A stretch of 38,395 nucleotides of DNA from Streptomyces afghaniensis 772 (GTDB lineage Bacteria; Actinomycetota; Actinomycetes; Streptomycetales; Streptomycetaceae), in contig KE354192.1 in NCBI GenBank assembly GCA_000415505.1, positions 1 to 38,395 on the forward strand, in the 5' to 3' direction. Positions 26,715 to 37,713 of this stretch are shown here, one piece after another. The position numbers and the translations under genes are program-made. Numbering within the stretch: the stretch's first letter is position 1; each line of letters begins with the position of its first letter. The notes below the pieces were generated by a model. The model did not search any database, was not told the DNA's origin, and saw nothing but the letters and a program-made list of their open reading frames with translations.

Positions 26715-27845
26715 CCACCTCCACCAGGGGAGCCGCCAAAACTCCCGCCGTACTCGTCCTGGAGGACGGCCGGGTCTTCCGCGGCCGTGCCTACGGGGCC
26801 GTGGGGGAGACCTTCGGCGAAGCGGTGTTCTCCACGGGCATGACCGGCTACCAGGAGACCCTCACCGACCCCTCCTACCACCGCCAGGTCGTGGTGATGA
26901 CCGCCCCGCACGTCGGCAACACCGGCGTCAACGACGAGGACCCCGAGTCCAAGCGCATCTGGGTCTCCGGGTACGTCGTGCGCGACCCCGCGCGCGTGCC
27001 GTCCAGCTGGCGCTCCCGGCGCACGCTGGACGAGGAGCTCGCCGCCCAGGGCGTCGTCGGCATCTCCGGCATCGACACCCGCGCCCTCACCCGCCACCTG
27101 CGCGAGCGCGGCGCGATGCGCGTGGGCATCTTCAGCGGCGACGCCGTGAAGGACGACAGCGCACTCCTCGCGCGTGTGCAGGAAGCCCCGCAGATGAAGG
27201 GCGCGAACCTCTCCGCCGAGGTCGCCACCACCGAGCCGTACGTCGTCCCGGCGATCGGCGAGAAGAAGTTCACGGTCGCCGCCGTCGACCTCGGCATCAA
27301 GGGCATGACCCCGCACCGCATGGCCGAGCGCGGCATCGAGGTGCACGTGCTGCCCGCGACCGCGACCGTCGAGGACGTCTACGCGGTCAACCCGGACGGC
27401 GTGTTCTTCTCCAACGGCCCCGGCGACCCCGCCACCGCCGACCACCCCGTCTCCGTGATGCAGGGCGTCCTGGAGCGCGGCACCCCGCTGTTCGGCATCT
27501 GCTTCGGCAACCAGATCCTGGGCCGCGCGCTCGGCTTCGGCACCTACAAGCTGAAGTACGGCCACCGCGGCATCAACCAGCCCGTGCAGGACCGTACGAC
27601 CGGCAAGGTCGAGGTCACCGCGCACAACCACGGCTTCGCCGTCGACGCTCCGCTCGAGAAGGTCTCCGAGACCCCGTTCGGCCGCGCCGAGGTGTCCCAC
27701 GTCTGCCTGAACGACAACGTGGTGGAGGGGCTCCAGCTCCTCGACCGCCCCGCCTTCAGCGTCCAGTACCACCCCGAAGCGGCAGCCGGCCCGCACGACG
27801 CCGCCTACCTGTTCGACCGCTTCGTATCCCTGATGGAGGGCCAGC

Positions 27846-27853
<8 letters not shown>
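26711..27853 (+). CDS. carA: Carbamoyl-phosphate synthase small (glutaminase) subunit
   Basis: 380 residues; it hydrolyses glutamine and channels ammonia to CarB. The class I amidotransferase nucleophile is C264 in GICFGNQ (often GICLGHQ elsewhere) and the partner residues are H354 and E356 ([11 protein letters not shown]). The N-terminal CarA domain includes [20 protein letters not shown] 26711 overlaps the preceding stop; the carB GTG overlaps its end by eight bases. Confidence 0.97.
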
Positions 27854-31154
<3,301 letters not shown>

Positions 31155-31159
31155 CAGCC

Positions 31160-31195
31160 GAAGAGGGGGACACCGGAAACGGTGTCCCCCTCTTC
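31160..31195 (+). terminator. Hairpin with GAAA tetraloop between carB and pyrD
   Basis: A perfect 16-bp stem (31160-31175 with 31180-31195) is closed by a GAAA tetraloop, five bases after the carB stop. It could terminate part of the transcription or protect the 3' end of the upstream mRNA, lowering pyrD-pyrF relative to carAB. Confidence 0.75.
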
Positions 31196-31222
31196 GTGAG
31201 GACGCCAAGTCTTCGTGAGGAC
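31191..31222 (+). repeat. Duplicated Shine-Dalgarno segment before pyrD
   Basis: TCTTCGTGAGGAC occurs at 31191-31203 and again at 31210-31222, a 19-base tandem step. The second copy supplies the GAGGA used for the pyrD ATG at 31226; the first copy overlaps the right arm of the hairpin and has no start codon after it. Confidence 0.85.
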
Positions 31223-31225
31223 ACC

Positions 31226-32332
31226 ATGTACAAGATCTTTTTCAGTCTGTTCTTCAAGCGGATGGACCCGGAGCAGGCCCACCACCTCGCCTTCCGCTGG
31301 ATCCGGCTGGCCGCCCGCGTGCCCGTGCTGCGCACCTTCCTCGCGGCCGCACTCGCGCCCCGCCACAAGGAACTGCGCACGGAGGCCTTCGGGCTGCGCA
31401 TGCACGGCCCCTTCGGGCTCGCCGCGGGCTTCGACAAGAACGCCGTCGGCATCGACGGCATGGCGATGCTCGGCTTCGACCATGTCGAGATCGGCACGGT
31501 CACCGGCGAGCCGCAGCCCGGCAACCCCAAGCAGCGGCTGTTCCGCCTGGTCAAGGACCGGGCGCTGATCAACCGCATGGGCTTCAACAACGACGGATCG
31601 CTCCGCGTCGCCGCCCGTCTTGCCTCCCGGACGCCCGTCTTCAAGACCGTCGTCGGCGTCAACATCGGCAAGACCAAGGTCGTACCCGAGGAGGAGGCCG
31701 TCGCGGACTACGTGAAGTCCGCCGAGCGGCTGGCGCCGTACGCCGACTACCTCGTGGTCAACGTCTCCTCCCCGAACACGCCCGGTCTGCGCAACCTCCA
31801 GGCCACTCAGGCGCTGCGCCCCCTGCTGAGCGCGGTGCGCGAGGCCGCCGACCGCGCGGTGTCCGCGCGGCGCGTCCCGCTCCTGGTCAAGATCGCGCCG
31901 GACCTCGCCGACGAGGACATCGACGCCGTCGCCGACCTCGCCCTGGAACTCGGCCTCGACGGGATCATCGCCACGAACACCACCATCGCGCGCGAGGGAC
32001 TCGGCCTGAGGTCCGACCGCTCCCTGGTCAAGGAGACCGGCGGCCTGTCCGGCGCGCCCCTGAAGGAACGCTCCCTGGAGGTCCTGCGCCGCCTCTACGC
32101 GCGCGTGGGCGACCGGATCACCCTGGTGGGCGTCGGGGGCGTGGAGAACGCCGAGGACGCCTGGCAGCGCATCCTGGCCGGTGCCACGCTGGTCCAGGGC
32201 TACAGCGCCTTCGTCTACGAGGGGCCCTTCTGGGGCCGCGCGATCCACAAGGGGCTCGCCGCGCGCCTGCGCACCAGCCCGTACGCCACGCTCGCCGACG
32301 CGGTGGGCGCCGACGTGAGGAAGACGGCATGA
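31226..32332 (+). CDS. pyrD: Dihydroorotate dehydrogenase (class 2, quinone-dependent)
   Basis: 368 residues. The N-terminal amphipathic segment ([20 protein letters not shown]) is the membrane-docking domain of class 2 enzymes, which pass electrons to quinones. FMN-domain signatures: [19 protein letters not shown], and [12 protein letters not shown] with the catalytic serine at S181/S182. It is placed after the carB hairpin and overlaps pyrF by four bases. Confidence 0.97.
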   Translation: MYKIFFSLFFKRMDPEQAHHLAFRWIRLAARVPVLRTFLAAALAPRHKELRTEAFGLRMHGPFGLAAGFDKNAVGIDGMAMLGFDHVEIGTVTGEPQPGNPKQRLFRLVKDRALINRMGFNNDGSLRVAARLASRTPVFKTVVGVNIGKTKVVPEEEAVADYVKSAERLAPYADYLVVNVSSPNTPGLRNLQATQALRPLLSAVREAADRAVSARRVPLLVKIAPDLADEDIDAVADLALELGLDGIIATNTTIAREGLGLRSDRSLVKETGGLSGAPLKERSLEVLRRLYARVGDRITLVGVGGVENAEDAWQRILAGATLVQGYSAFVYEGPFWGRAIHKGLAARLRTSPYATLADAVGADVRKTA

Positions 32333-33174
32333 GTGGTCTCGAACCCTTCGGCGCCCGCCTGCGCCGATCCATGGACGAGCGCGGCCCGCTCTGCGTCGGC
32401 ATCGACCCGCACGCCTCCCTGCTCGCCGAGTGGGGTCTCAACGACGACGTGACGGGCCTGGAGCGGTTCAGCCGCACGGTCGTCGAGGCGGTGGCCGACC
32501 GGGTCGCCGTGCTCAAGCCGCAGAGCGCGTTCTTCGAGCGGTTCGGCTCGCGCGGCGTCGCCGTCCTGGAGAAGTCGGTCGCCGAGGCGCGGGCGGCGGG
32601 CGCGCTCGTCGTGATGGACGCCAAGCGCGGCGACATCGGCTCGACCATGGCCGCGTACGCCGAGTCCTTCCTGCACAAGGACGCCCCGCTGTTCTCCGAC
32701 GCGCTGACCGTCTCGCCCTACCTCGGCTACGGCTCGCTCAGCCCGGCCGTCGCGCTGGCCCGGGAGAGCGGGGCCGGGCTGTTCGTGCTGGCGCTGACCT
32801 CCAACCCGGAGGGCGGCGAGGTCCAGCACGCCGTGCGGTCCGACGGCCGGAACGTCGGAGCGACCATGCTCGCGCACCTGTCCGCCGAGAACGCGGGGGA
32901 GGAGCCGCTGGGGTCCTTCGGTGCCGTCGTCGGCGCGACCCTCGGTGACCTGTCGTCGTACGACCTGGACATCAACGGCCCGCTCCTCGCGCCCGGCATC
33001 GGCGCCCAGGGGGCGACGCCGGCCGATCTTCCAGGGGTCTTCGGGGCGGCGGTGCGCAACGTGGTGCCGAACGTCAGCCGGGGAGTGCTGCGCCACGGTC
33101 CCGACACGGTCGCGCTGCGTGACGCCGCGGAACGCTTCGCGGAGGAGATCAGGCACGCCGTGACCTTCGTCTGA
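32329..33174 (+). CDS. pyrF: Orotidine 5'-phosphate decarboxylase (long actinobacterial type)
   Basis: 281 residues; the last step to UMP. The catalytic motif [11 protein letters not shown] includes K99 between two aspartates. The protein belongs to the longer type 2 OMPDC form (about 270-280 residues, as in mycobacteria) rather than the 230-residue E. coli form. ATG 32329 overlaps the pyrD stop. Just after its TGA begins an 11-bp-period repeat. Confidence 0.97.
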   Translation: MSGLEPFGARLRRSMDERGPLCVGIDPHASLLAEWGLNDDVTGLERFSRTVVEAVADRVAVLKPQSAFFERFGSRGVAVLEKSVAEARAAGALVVMDAKRGDIGSTMAAYAESFLHKDAPLFSDALTVSPYLGYGSLSPAVALARESGAGLFVLALTSNPEGGEVQHAVRSDGRNVGATMLAHLSAENAGEEPLGSFGAVVGATLGDLSSYDLDINGPLLAPGIGAQGATPADLPGVFGAAVRNVVPNVSRGVLRHGPDTVALRDAAERFAEEIRHAVTFV

Positions 33175-33211
33175 CCTCCGAGCGACCTCTTTCCGACCTC
33201 CTCCTGACCTC
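33172..33211 (+). repeat. 11-bp-period GACCTC repeat x4 starting at the pyrF stop
   Basis: GACCTC begins at 33173, 33184, 33195 and 33206, exactly 11 bases apart; the first copy includes the pyrF TGA. The second and later units are pyrimidine-rich. The transcript contains ACCUCC several times, which is the anti-Shine-Dalgarno word of 16S rRNA. Confidence 0.9.
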
Positions 33212-33246
33212 CTGCGGAGTCCTCCGATGAGTGGTCCGGGACCCGC

Positions 33247-33384
33247 TTGAGTCTGAATACATCCTCAAATCCGGGGCAGTATGTCCTAAATGTCCGTTCA
33301 GATGAAGGCTGACCAGGACTTTTCCGCTGTTCTCGCTGACTCTGGCGGACTTGCCCGCTAGTCTCCGACGAGAGAACGGGCAAG
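33247..33384 (+). promoter_or_regulatory. mihF upstream region: AT-rich promoter patch and nested inverted repeat
   Basis: The 299-base pyrF-mihF gap holds no gene. From 33247 to 33300 the sequence is unusually AT-rich (TTGAGT, GAATACAT, CCTAAATG) and probably contains the mihF promoter, though I cannot settle on one -35/-10 pair. Further on, CTTGCCCG (33350-33357) and CGGGCAAG (33377-33384) form an 8-bp inverted repeat enclosing TCTC/GAGA (33362-33365 with 33370-33373). This would be a hairpin in the mihF 5' leader, about 90 bases before its start. Confidence 0.5.
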
Positions 33385-33473
33385 CGTGTGTTGCTCGTGG
33401 CTCCCCAGGTGTGGGGCGACTAGGTTCCTCACCGGTCCGTATCCGACAGTTCGACATCCGAGGTGACGTAGGC

Positions 33474-33797
33474 GTGGCTCTTCCGCCCCTTACCCCTGAA
33501 CAGCGCGCAGCCGCGCTCGAAAAGGCCGCCGCGGCTCGCCGGGAGCGGGCCGAGGTCAAGAATCGACTCAAGCACTCCGGCGCCTCTCTTCACGAGGTCA
33601 TCAAGCAGGGCCAGGAGAACGACGTCATCGGCAAGATGAAGGTCTCCGCCCTCCTCGAGTCCCTGCCGGGCGTGGGCAAGGTCCGCGCCAAGCAGATCAT
33701 GGAGCGACTCGGTATCTCCGAGAGCCGCCGCGTGCGTGGTCTCGGTTCCAACCAGATCGCCTCCCTTGAGCGTGAGTTCGGCAGCACCGGCTCCTGA
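33474..33797 (+). CDS. mihF: Actinobacterial integration host factor (mIHF/sIHF)
   Basis: 107-residue nucleoid-associated protein, essential in mycobacteria and required for normal sporulation and antibiotic production in Streptomyces. A long basic N-terminal helix (about 9-35, [18 protein letters not shown]) is followed by the helix-two-turns-helix DNA-binding region [19 protein letters not shown] (58-76) and the basic [10 protein letters not shown] loop. It is not related in sequence to E. coli IHF. The start is GTG 33474 with GAGGTGA seven bases upstream; it gives the same 107-residue length as S. coelicolor sIHF. Confidence 0.97.
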   Translation: MALPPLTPEQRAAALEKAAAARRERAEVKNRLKHSGASLHEVIKQGQENDVIGKMKVSALLESLPGVGKVRAKQIMERLGISESRRVRGLGSNQIASLEREFGSTGS

Positions 33798-33843
33798 ACC
33801 GGGCAGTCCGGGGGAGCGAGTCCCGGGCACTCCGGGATTGCTG

Positions 33844-33849
33844 GATAAT
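33844..33849 (+). promoter_or_regulatory. -10 element for a leaderless gmk mRNA
   Basis: GATAAT, five of six bases of the TATAAT consensus, ends exactly six bases before the gmk ATG, so transcription should start on the initiator A. No Shine-Dalgarno lies in between. The 58-base gap from mihF also has a CCGGG-rich inverted patch that may end the mihF transcript. Confidence 0.65.
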
Positions 33850-33855
33850 CGCTGC

Positions 33856-34449
33856 ATGGCTGCAACACCCCGGGGGACCACCCCCGTGCCCCCGGACGTA
33901 CGTCCGCGGCTGACCGTGCTCTCCGGCCCCTCCGGGGTCGGCAAGAGCACGGTCGTCGCTCATATGCGCAAGGAACATCCCGAGGTCTGGCTCTCGGTGT
34001 CGGCGACGACCCGCAAGCCCCGCCCCGGCGAGAAGCACGGAGTCCACTACTTCTTCGTCACCGACGACGAGATGGACAAGCTGATCGCCAACGGCGAGCT
34101 GCTGGAGTGGGCCGAGTTCGCGGGCAACCGCTACGGCACGCCGCGTGCGGCCGTGCAGGAGCGCCTGGAGAAGGGCGAGCCGGTGCTCCTCGAGATCGAC
34201 CTCCAGGGTGCCCGTCTGGTCCGGGAGTCGATGCCCGAGGCCCGGCTGGTGTTCCTGGCTCCCCCCTCCTGGGAGGAGCTGGTGCGCAGACTCACCGGGC
34301 GGGGCACCGAACCGCCCGAGGTCATCGAGCGCCGGCTCGAGGCGGCGAAGACCGAACTGGCCGCGGAGCCGGAGTTCGACACGACCCTGGTGAACACCTC
34401 CGTCGAGGACGTGGCTCGCGAGCTGCTAGCCTTGGTGGACGTCGTGTGA
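33856..34449 (+). CDS. gmk: Guanylate kinase
   Basis: 197 residues; it phosphorylates GMP to GDP. P-loop GPSGVGKST (24-32), the GMP-binding region [21 protein letters not shown], and [12 protein letters not shown] are typical. ATG 33856 directly follows the leaderless -10 and precedes the conserved fold by about 20 residues. GTP-pool enzymes such as Gmk are (p)ppGpp-sensitive in several bacteria. rpoZ follows after 71 bases. Confidence 0.97.
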   Translation: MAATPRGTTPVPPDVRPRLTVLSGPSGVGKSTVVAHMRKEHPEVWLSVSATTRKPRPGEKHGVHYFFVTDDEMDKLIANGELLEWAEFAGNRYGTPRAAVQERLEKGEPVLLEIDLQGARLVRESMPEARLVFLAPPSWEELVRRLTGRGTEPPEVIERRLEAAKTELAAEPEFDTTLVNTSVEDVARELLALVDVV

Positions 34450-34520
34450 CCATCGCTGATCGTTTCCGGGTCTCGCTGATCACCCCGACAGAATCTTTCC
34501 CATCCATCGGAAGGTAGAGC

Positions 34521-34793
34521 GTGTCCTCTTCCATCTCCGCGCCCGAGGGCATCATCAACCCGCCGATCGACGAGCTCCTCGAGGCCACCGACTCGAAGTA
34601 CAGCCTCGTGATCTACGCGGCCAAGCGGGCCCGCCAGATCAACGCGTACTACTCGCAGCTCGGCGAGGGTCTCCTCGAGTACGTCGGTCCTCTCGTCGAC
34701 ACCCACGTCCACGAGAAGCCGCTCTCGATCGCCCTTCGCGAGATCAACGCGGGGCTGCTGACGTCCGAGGCCGTCGAGGGCCCGGCGCAGTAA
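34521..34793 (+). CDS. rpoZ: RNA polymerase omega subunit
   Basis: 90 residues; it assists beta' folding and RNA polymerase assembly and, in Streptomyces, affects antibiotic production and morphology. The omega signature [24 protein letters not shown] appears as two short blocks (20-32, 33-45). The GTG at 34521 has GGAAGG 6-11 bases upstream. gmk-rpoZ adjacency is conserved widely. It ends before a strong hairpin. Confidence 0.96.
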   Translation: MSSSISAPEGIINPPIDELLEATDSKYSLVIYAAKRARQINAYYSQLGEGLLEYVGPLVDTHVHEKPLSIALREINAGLLTSEAVEGPAQ

Positions 34794-34822
34794 GTACTAT
34801 TTGCAGCTTGACGCTGACTTTT

Positions 34823-34857
34823 CCACAGGCCCGGCAGGCCGACTGCCGGGCCTGTGG
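34823..34857 (+). terminator. rpoZ terminator
   Basis: A perfect 15-bp stem, CCACAGGCCCGGCAG (34823-34837) with 34843-34857, and a five-base loop (GCCGA), 29 bases after rpoZ. A TTTT run lies on its 5' side (reading towards the minus strand). Confidence 0.85.
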
Positions 34858-34907
34858 TGTGTCATGGAGTCGTACGGTGTGCCGGTTGCCGAGGTCCGGG
34901 GAGAGAC

Positions 34908-36110
34908 GTGGACAAGCCGAAGGTCGTTCTGGGGGTCAGTGGCGGCATCGCCGCGTACAAGGCCTGTGAGCTGCTGCGGCGGCTGACGGAGTCGGGTCAT
35001 GACGTGCGCGTCGTCCCCACCGCCTCCGCGCTGCACTTCGTCGGCGCCGCCACCTGGTCCGCGCTCTCCGGGAACCCGGTCTCCACGGAGGTGTGGGACG
35101 ACGTGCACGAGGTCCCGCACGTCCGCATCGGACAGCACGCCGACCTGGTTGTCGTCGCCCCCGCCACCGCCGACATGCTCGCCAAGGCGGCCCACGGCCT
35201 CGCCGACGACCTTCTGACCAACACCCTGCTCACCGCCCGCTGCCCGGTCGTCTTCGCCCCCGCCATGCACACGGAGATGTGGGAGCACCCGGCCACCCGG
35301 GAGAACGTGGCGACGCTGCGCCGCCGCGGCGCCCTCGTCATCGAACCGGCCGTGGGCCGCCTCACCGGCGTCGACACCGGCAAGGGCCGGCTGCCCGACC
35401 CCGGCGAGATCTTCGAGGTCTGCCGCCGGGTGCTGGCCCGGGGCGTGACCGAGCCCGACCTGAAGGGCCGGCATGTTGTGGTCAGCGCCGGCGGCACCCG
35501 CGAGCCCCTGGACCCCGTCCGGTTCCTCGGCAACCGCTCTTCGGGCAAGCAGGGCTACGCCCTCGCCCGCACCGCGGCCGCCCGCGGCGCCCGCGTCACG
35601 CTGATCGCGGCCAACAGCGCCCTGCCCGACCCGGCCGGCGTGGACGTCGTCCCCGTGGGCACCGCCGTGCAACTGCGCGAGGCGGTGCTGAAGGCCTCCG
35701 CCGACGCCGACGCGGTGGTCATGGCGGCGGCGGTGGCGGACTTCCGCCCGGCGGTGTACGCGGCCGGGAAGATCAAGAAGAAGGACGACCAGGAGCCCGA
35801 GCCGATCACCCTGGTGCGGAATCCGGACATCCTCGCGGAGATCTCCGCCGAGCGCGCCCGCCCCGGCCAGGTGATCGTCGGCTTCGCGGCGGAGACCGAC
35901 GACGTGCTCGCCAACGGCCGTGCGAAGCTCAAGCGCAAGGGCTGTGATCTGCTGGTGGTGAACGAGGTCGGGGAGAGCAGAACCTTCGGTTCCGAGGAGA
36001 ACGAGGCCGTCGTCCTCGGCGCCGACGGCAGCGAGACCGCGGTGCCGCACGGCCCCAAGGAAGCCCTGGCCGAAACCGTGTGGGGCCTGGTGGCCGAGCG
36101 CCTCCGCTGA
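34908..36110 (+). CDS. coaBC: Bifunctional phosphopantothenoylcysteine decarboxylase / phosphopantothenate-cysteine ligase
   Basis: 400 residues; two successive steps of coenzyme A synthesis. The N-terminal CoaC flavoprotein half (about 1-180) has GVSGGIAAYK, the catalytic H71 (VPHVRIG), VVAPATADMLAK and PAMHTEMW. The C-terminal CoaB half (about 187-400) has VVSAGGTREPLDPVR, NRSSGKQGYALA, AAAVADFRP and the basic KIKKKD stretch. The E. coli-type ACGD clamp segment with its catalytic Cys is here RLTGVDTGKGRLPDP, without Cys. The GTG at 34908 is supported by GGGGAG a few bases upstream and by MDKPKVVLGVSGG matching the family start. Confidence 0.95.
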   Translation: MDKPKVVLGVSGGIAAYKACELLRRLTESGHDVRVVPTASALHFVGAATWSALSGNPVSTEVWDDVHEVPHVRIGQHADLVVVAPATADMLAKAAHGLADDLLTNTLLTARCPVVFAPAMHTEMWEHPATRENVATLRRRGALVIEPAVGRLTGVDTGKGRLPDPGEIFEVCRRVLARGVTEPDLKGRHVVVSAGGTREPLDPVRFLGNRSSGKQGYALARTAAARGARVTLIAANSALPDPAGVDVVPVGTAVQLREAVLKASADADAVVMAAAVADFRPAVYAAGKIKKKDDQEPEPITLVRNPDILAEISAERARPGQVIVGFAAETDDVLANGRAKLKRKGCDLLVVNEVGESRTFGSEENEAVVLGADGSETAVPHGPKEALAETVWGLVAERLR

Positions 36111-36111
36111 T

Positions 36112-36347
36112 GTTTCAGTCGCCCTGCGCCCCCGTGAAACCCGGCCGATCGGGGCGTGGCGCCTCTGGCCAACGCAGCTCGGCATTGGGCAGAATGCCCG
36201 TGCCGCAGGTCACAGCACTCCCGAGTGTCGAGACGGGGGGACCGTGGCCGAAGCGTGACCGATAAACTGTTCCACGGACGGCGCCGGGTGCAGCCCCCGC
36301 CGTCCGCCAATGATCAGCCAGCAGCCGCTGCAACCCCAGGGAGCGTT
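36112..36347 (+). promoter_or_regulatory. metK upstream region and leader
   Basis: This 237-base gap has no credible gene. GTTTCA (36112-36117) and TGAAAC (36135-36140) may form a weak coaBC terminator. GATAAACT near 36261-36268 is the best -10 candidate. GGACGGC (36276-36282) and GCCGTCC (36299-36305) form a hairpin in the resulting leader, before the metK AGGGAG (36338-36343). I see no SAM-I, SAM-II or SAM-IV riboswitch core. Confidence 0.45.
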
Positions 36348-37556
36348 GTGTCCCGTCGCCTGTTCACCTCGGAGTCCGTGACCGAGGGTCACCCCGACAA
36401 GATCGCTGACCAGATCAGCGACACCATTCTCGACGCGCTGCTCCGCGAGGACCCCACCTCCCGGGTCGCCGTCGAGACCTTGATCACGACCGGCCTGGTG
36501 CACGTGGCCGGAGAGGTCACCACCAAGACGTACGCGGACATCGCGACGCTGGTCCGGAGCAAGATCCTCGAAATCGGCTACGACTCCTCGAAGAAGGGCT
36601 TCGACGGCGCCTCCTGCGGCGTCTCGGTGTCGATCGGCGCGCAGTCCCCGGACATCGCCCAGGGCGTGGACGCGGCGTACGAGTCCCGTGTCGAGGGCGA
36701 CGAGGACGAGCTCGACAAGCAGGGCGCGGGCGACCAGGGCCTGATGTTCGGCTACGCGACGGACGAGACGCCGACGCTGATGCCGCTGCCGATCTTCCTG
36801 GCCCACCGCCTGTCGAAGCGCCTGTCCGACGTGCGCAAGAACGGGACCATCCCGTACCTGCGCCCGGACGGCAAGACCCAGGTCACCATCGAGTACGACG
36901 GCGACAAGGCCGTCCGCCTGGACACCGTCGTGGTCTCCTCGCAGCACGCCTCCGACATCGACCTGGACTCGCTCCTGGCTCCGGACATCAAGGAGTTCGT
37001 CGTCGACCCGGAGCTCAAGGCGCTGCTCGACGAGGGCATCAAGATCGACACGGAGAACTACCGCCTCCTGGTCAACCCCACCGGCCGCTTCGAGATCGGC
37101 GGCCCGATGGGTGACGCCGGTCTGACCGGCCGCAAGATCATCATCGACACCTACGGCGGCATGGCCCGCCACGGCGGCGGCGCCTTCTCCGGCAAGGACC
37201 CGTCCAAGGTCGACCGCTCCGCGGCGTACGCCATGCGCTGGGTCGCCAAGAACGTGGTCGCCGCGGGTCTCGCCACCCGCTGCGAGGTCCAGGTGGCGTA
37301 CGCCATCGGCAAGGCCGAGCCGGTCGGTCTGTTCGTCGAGACCTTCGGCACCGCCAAGGTCGACACGGAGAAGATCGAGAAGGCGATCGACGAGGTCTTC
37401 GACCTCCGTCCGGCCGCCATCATCCGCGACCTCGACCTGCTCCGCCCGATCTACTCCCAGACGGCGGCGTACGGCCACTTCGGCCGCGAGCTTCCCGAGT
37501 TCACCTGGGAGCGGACGGACCGCGTGGACGCGCTGCGCAAGGCCGCGGGGCTGTAA
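36348..37556 (+). CDS. metK: S-adenosylmethionine synthetase
   Basis: 402 residues; it makes SAM from methionine and ATP. Signatures: GHPDKIADQ (14-22), [12 protein letters not shown] (from 126), and GGGAFSGKD in the P-loop-like region. The GTG at 36348 gives the family start [18 protein letters not shown], with AGGGAG 4-9 bases upstream. SAM level influences antibiotic production in Streptomyces, so expression of this gene matters beyond methylation. It is followed by a tetraloop terminator. Confidence 0.98.
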   Translation: MSRRLFTSESVTEGHPDKIADQISDTILDALLREDPTSRVAVETLITTGLVHVAGEVTTKTYADIATLVRSKILEIGYDSSKKGFDGASCGVSVSIGAQSPDIAQGVDAAYESRVEGDEDELDKQGAGDQGLMFGYATDETPTLMPLPIFLAHRLSKRLSDVRKNGTIPYLRPDGKTQVTIEYDGDKAVRLDTVVVSSQHASDIDLDSLLAPDIKEFVVDPELKALLDEGIKIDTENYRLLVNPTGRFEIGGPMGDAGLTGRKIIIDTYGGMARHGGGAFSGKDPSKVDRSAAYAMRWVAKNVVAAGLATRCEVQVAYAIGKAEPVGLFVETFGTAKVDTEKIEKAIDEVFDLRPAAIIRDLDLLRPIYSQTAAYGHFGRELPEFTWERTDRVDALRKAAGL

Positions 37557-37606
37557 GTCCCAGCAGGGCGGCGGGGCCACAGGCCCGGCGCCGCCGCGGT
37601 ACGTCG

Positions 37607-37640
37607 CGAGGCCCGGCACCCTTCGGGGCGCCGGGCCTCG
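37607..37640 (+). terminator. metK terminator with UUCG tetraloop
   Basis: CGAGGCCCGGC (37607-37617) pairs with GCCGGGCCTCG (37630-37640); inside, CCC/GGG is closed by TTCG (37622-37625), an exceptionally stable RNA tetraloop. A weaker GC-rich inverted patch precedes it. Confidence 0.85.
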
Positions 37641-37700
37641 TCGTGCGTCCGGTGCGGGCGGACGGGTACTCGGGGCCCGCCGGATGTCAGTGGCGTTTGG

Positions 37701-37707
37701 TAAGAAT
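37701..37707 (+). promoter_or_regulatory. -10 element for a leaderless priA mRNA
   Basis: TAAGAAT, with the hexamer AAGAAT at 37702-37707, ends six bases before the priA GTG at 37714. No Shine-Dalgarno is present. The spacing equals that seen before gmk and the M24 gene. Confidence 0.55.
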
Positions 37708-37713
37708 GCAAGC

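Noticed and set aside
33736-33855. Longer gmk start overlapping mihF
   Set aside because: The -10 element GATAAT immediately before ATG 33856 and the conserved guanylate kinase length favour the internal start.
34854-34907. coaBC start at the GTG inside the rpoZ terminator (34854)
   Set aside because: It would begin within the hairpin; GTG 34908 has a GGGGAG ribosome site and matches the family N-terminus.
36112-36347. SAM riboswitch upstream of metK
   Set aside because: The GGGTGCAGCCCC segment briefly suggests SAM-IV, but the conserved core helices and internal loops are missing; only a simple hairpin is visible.
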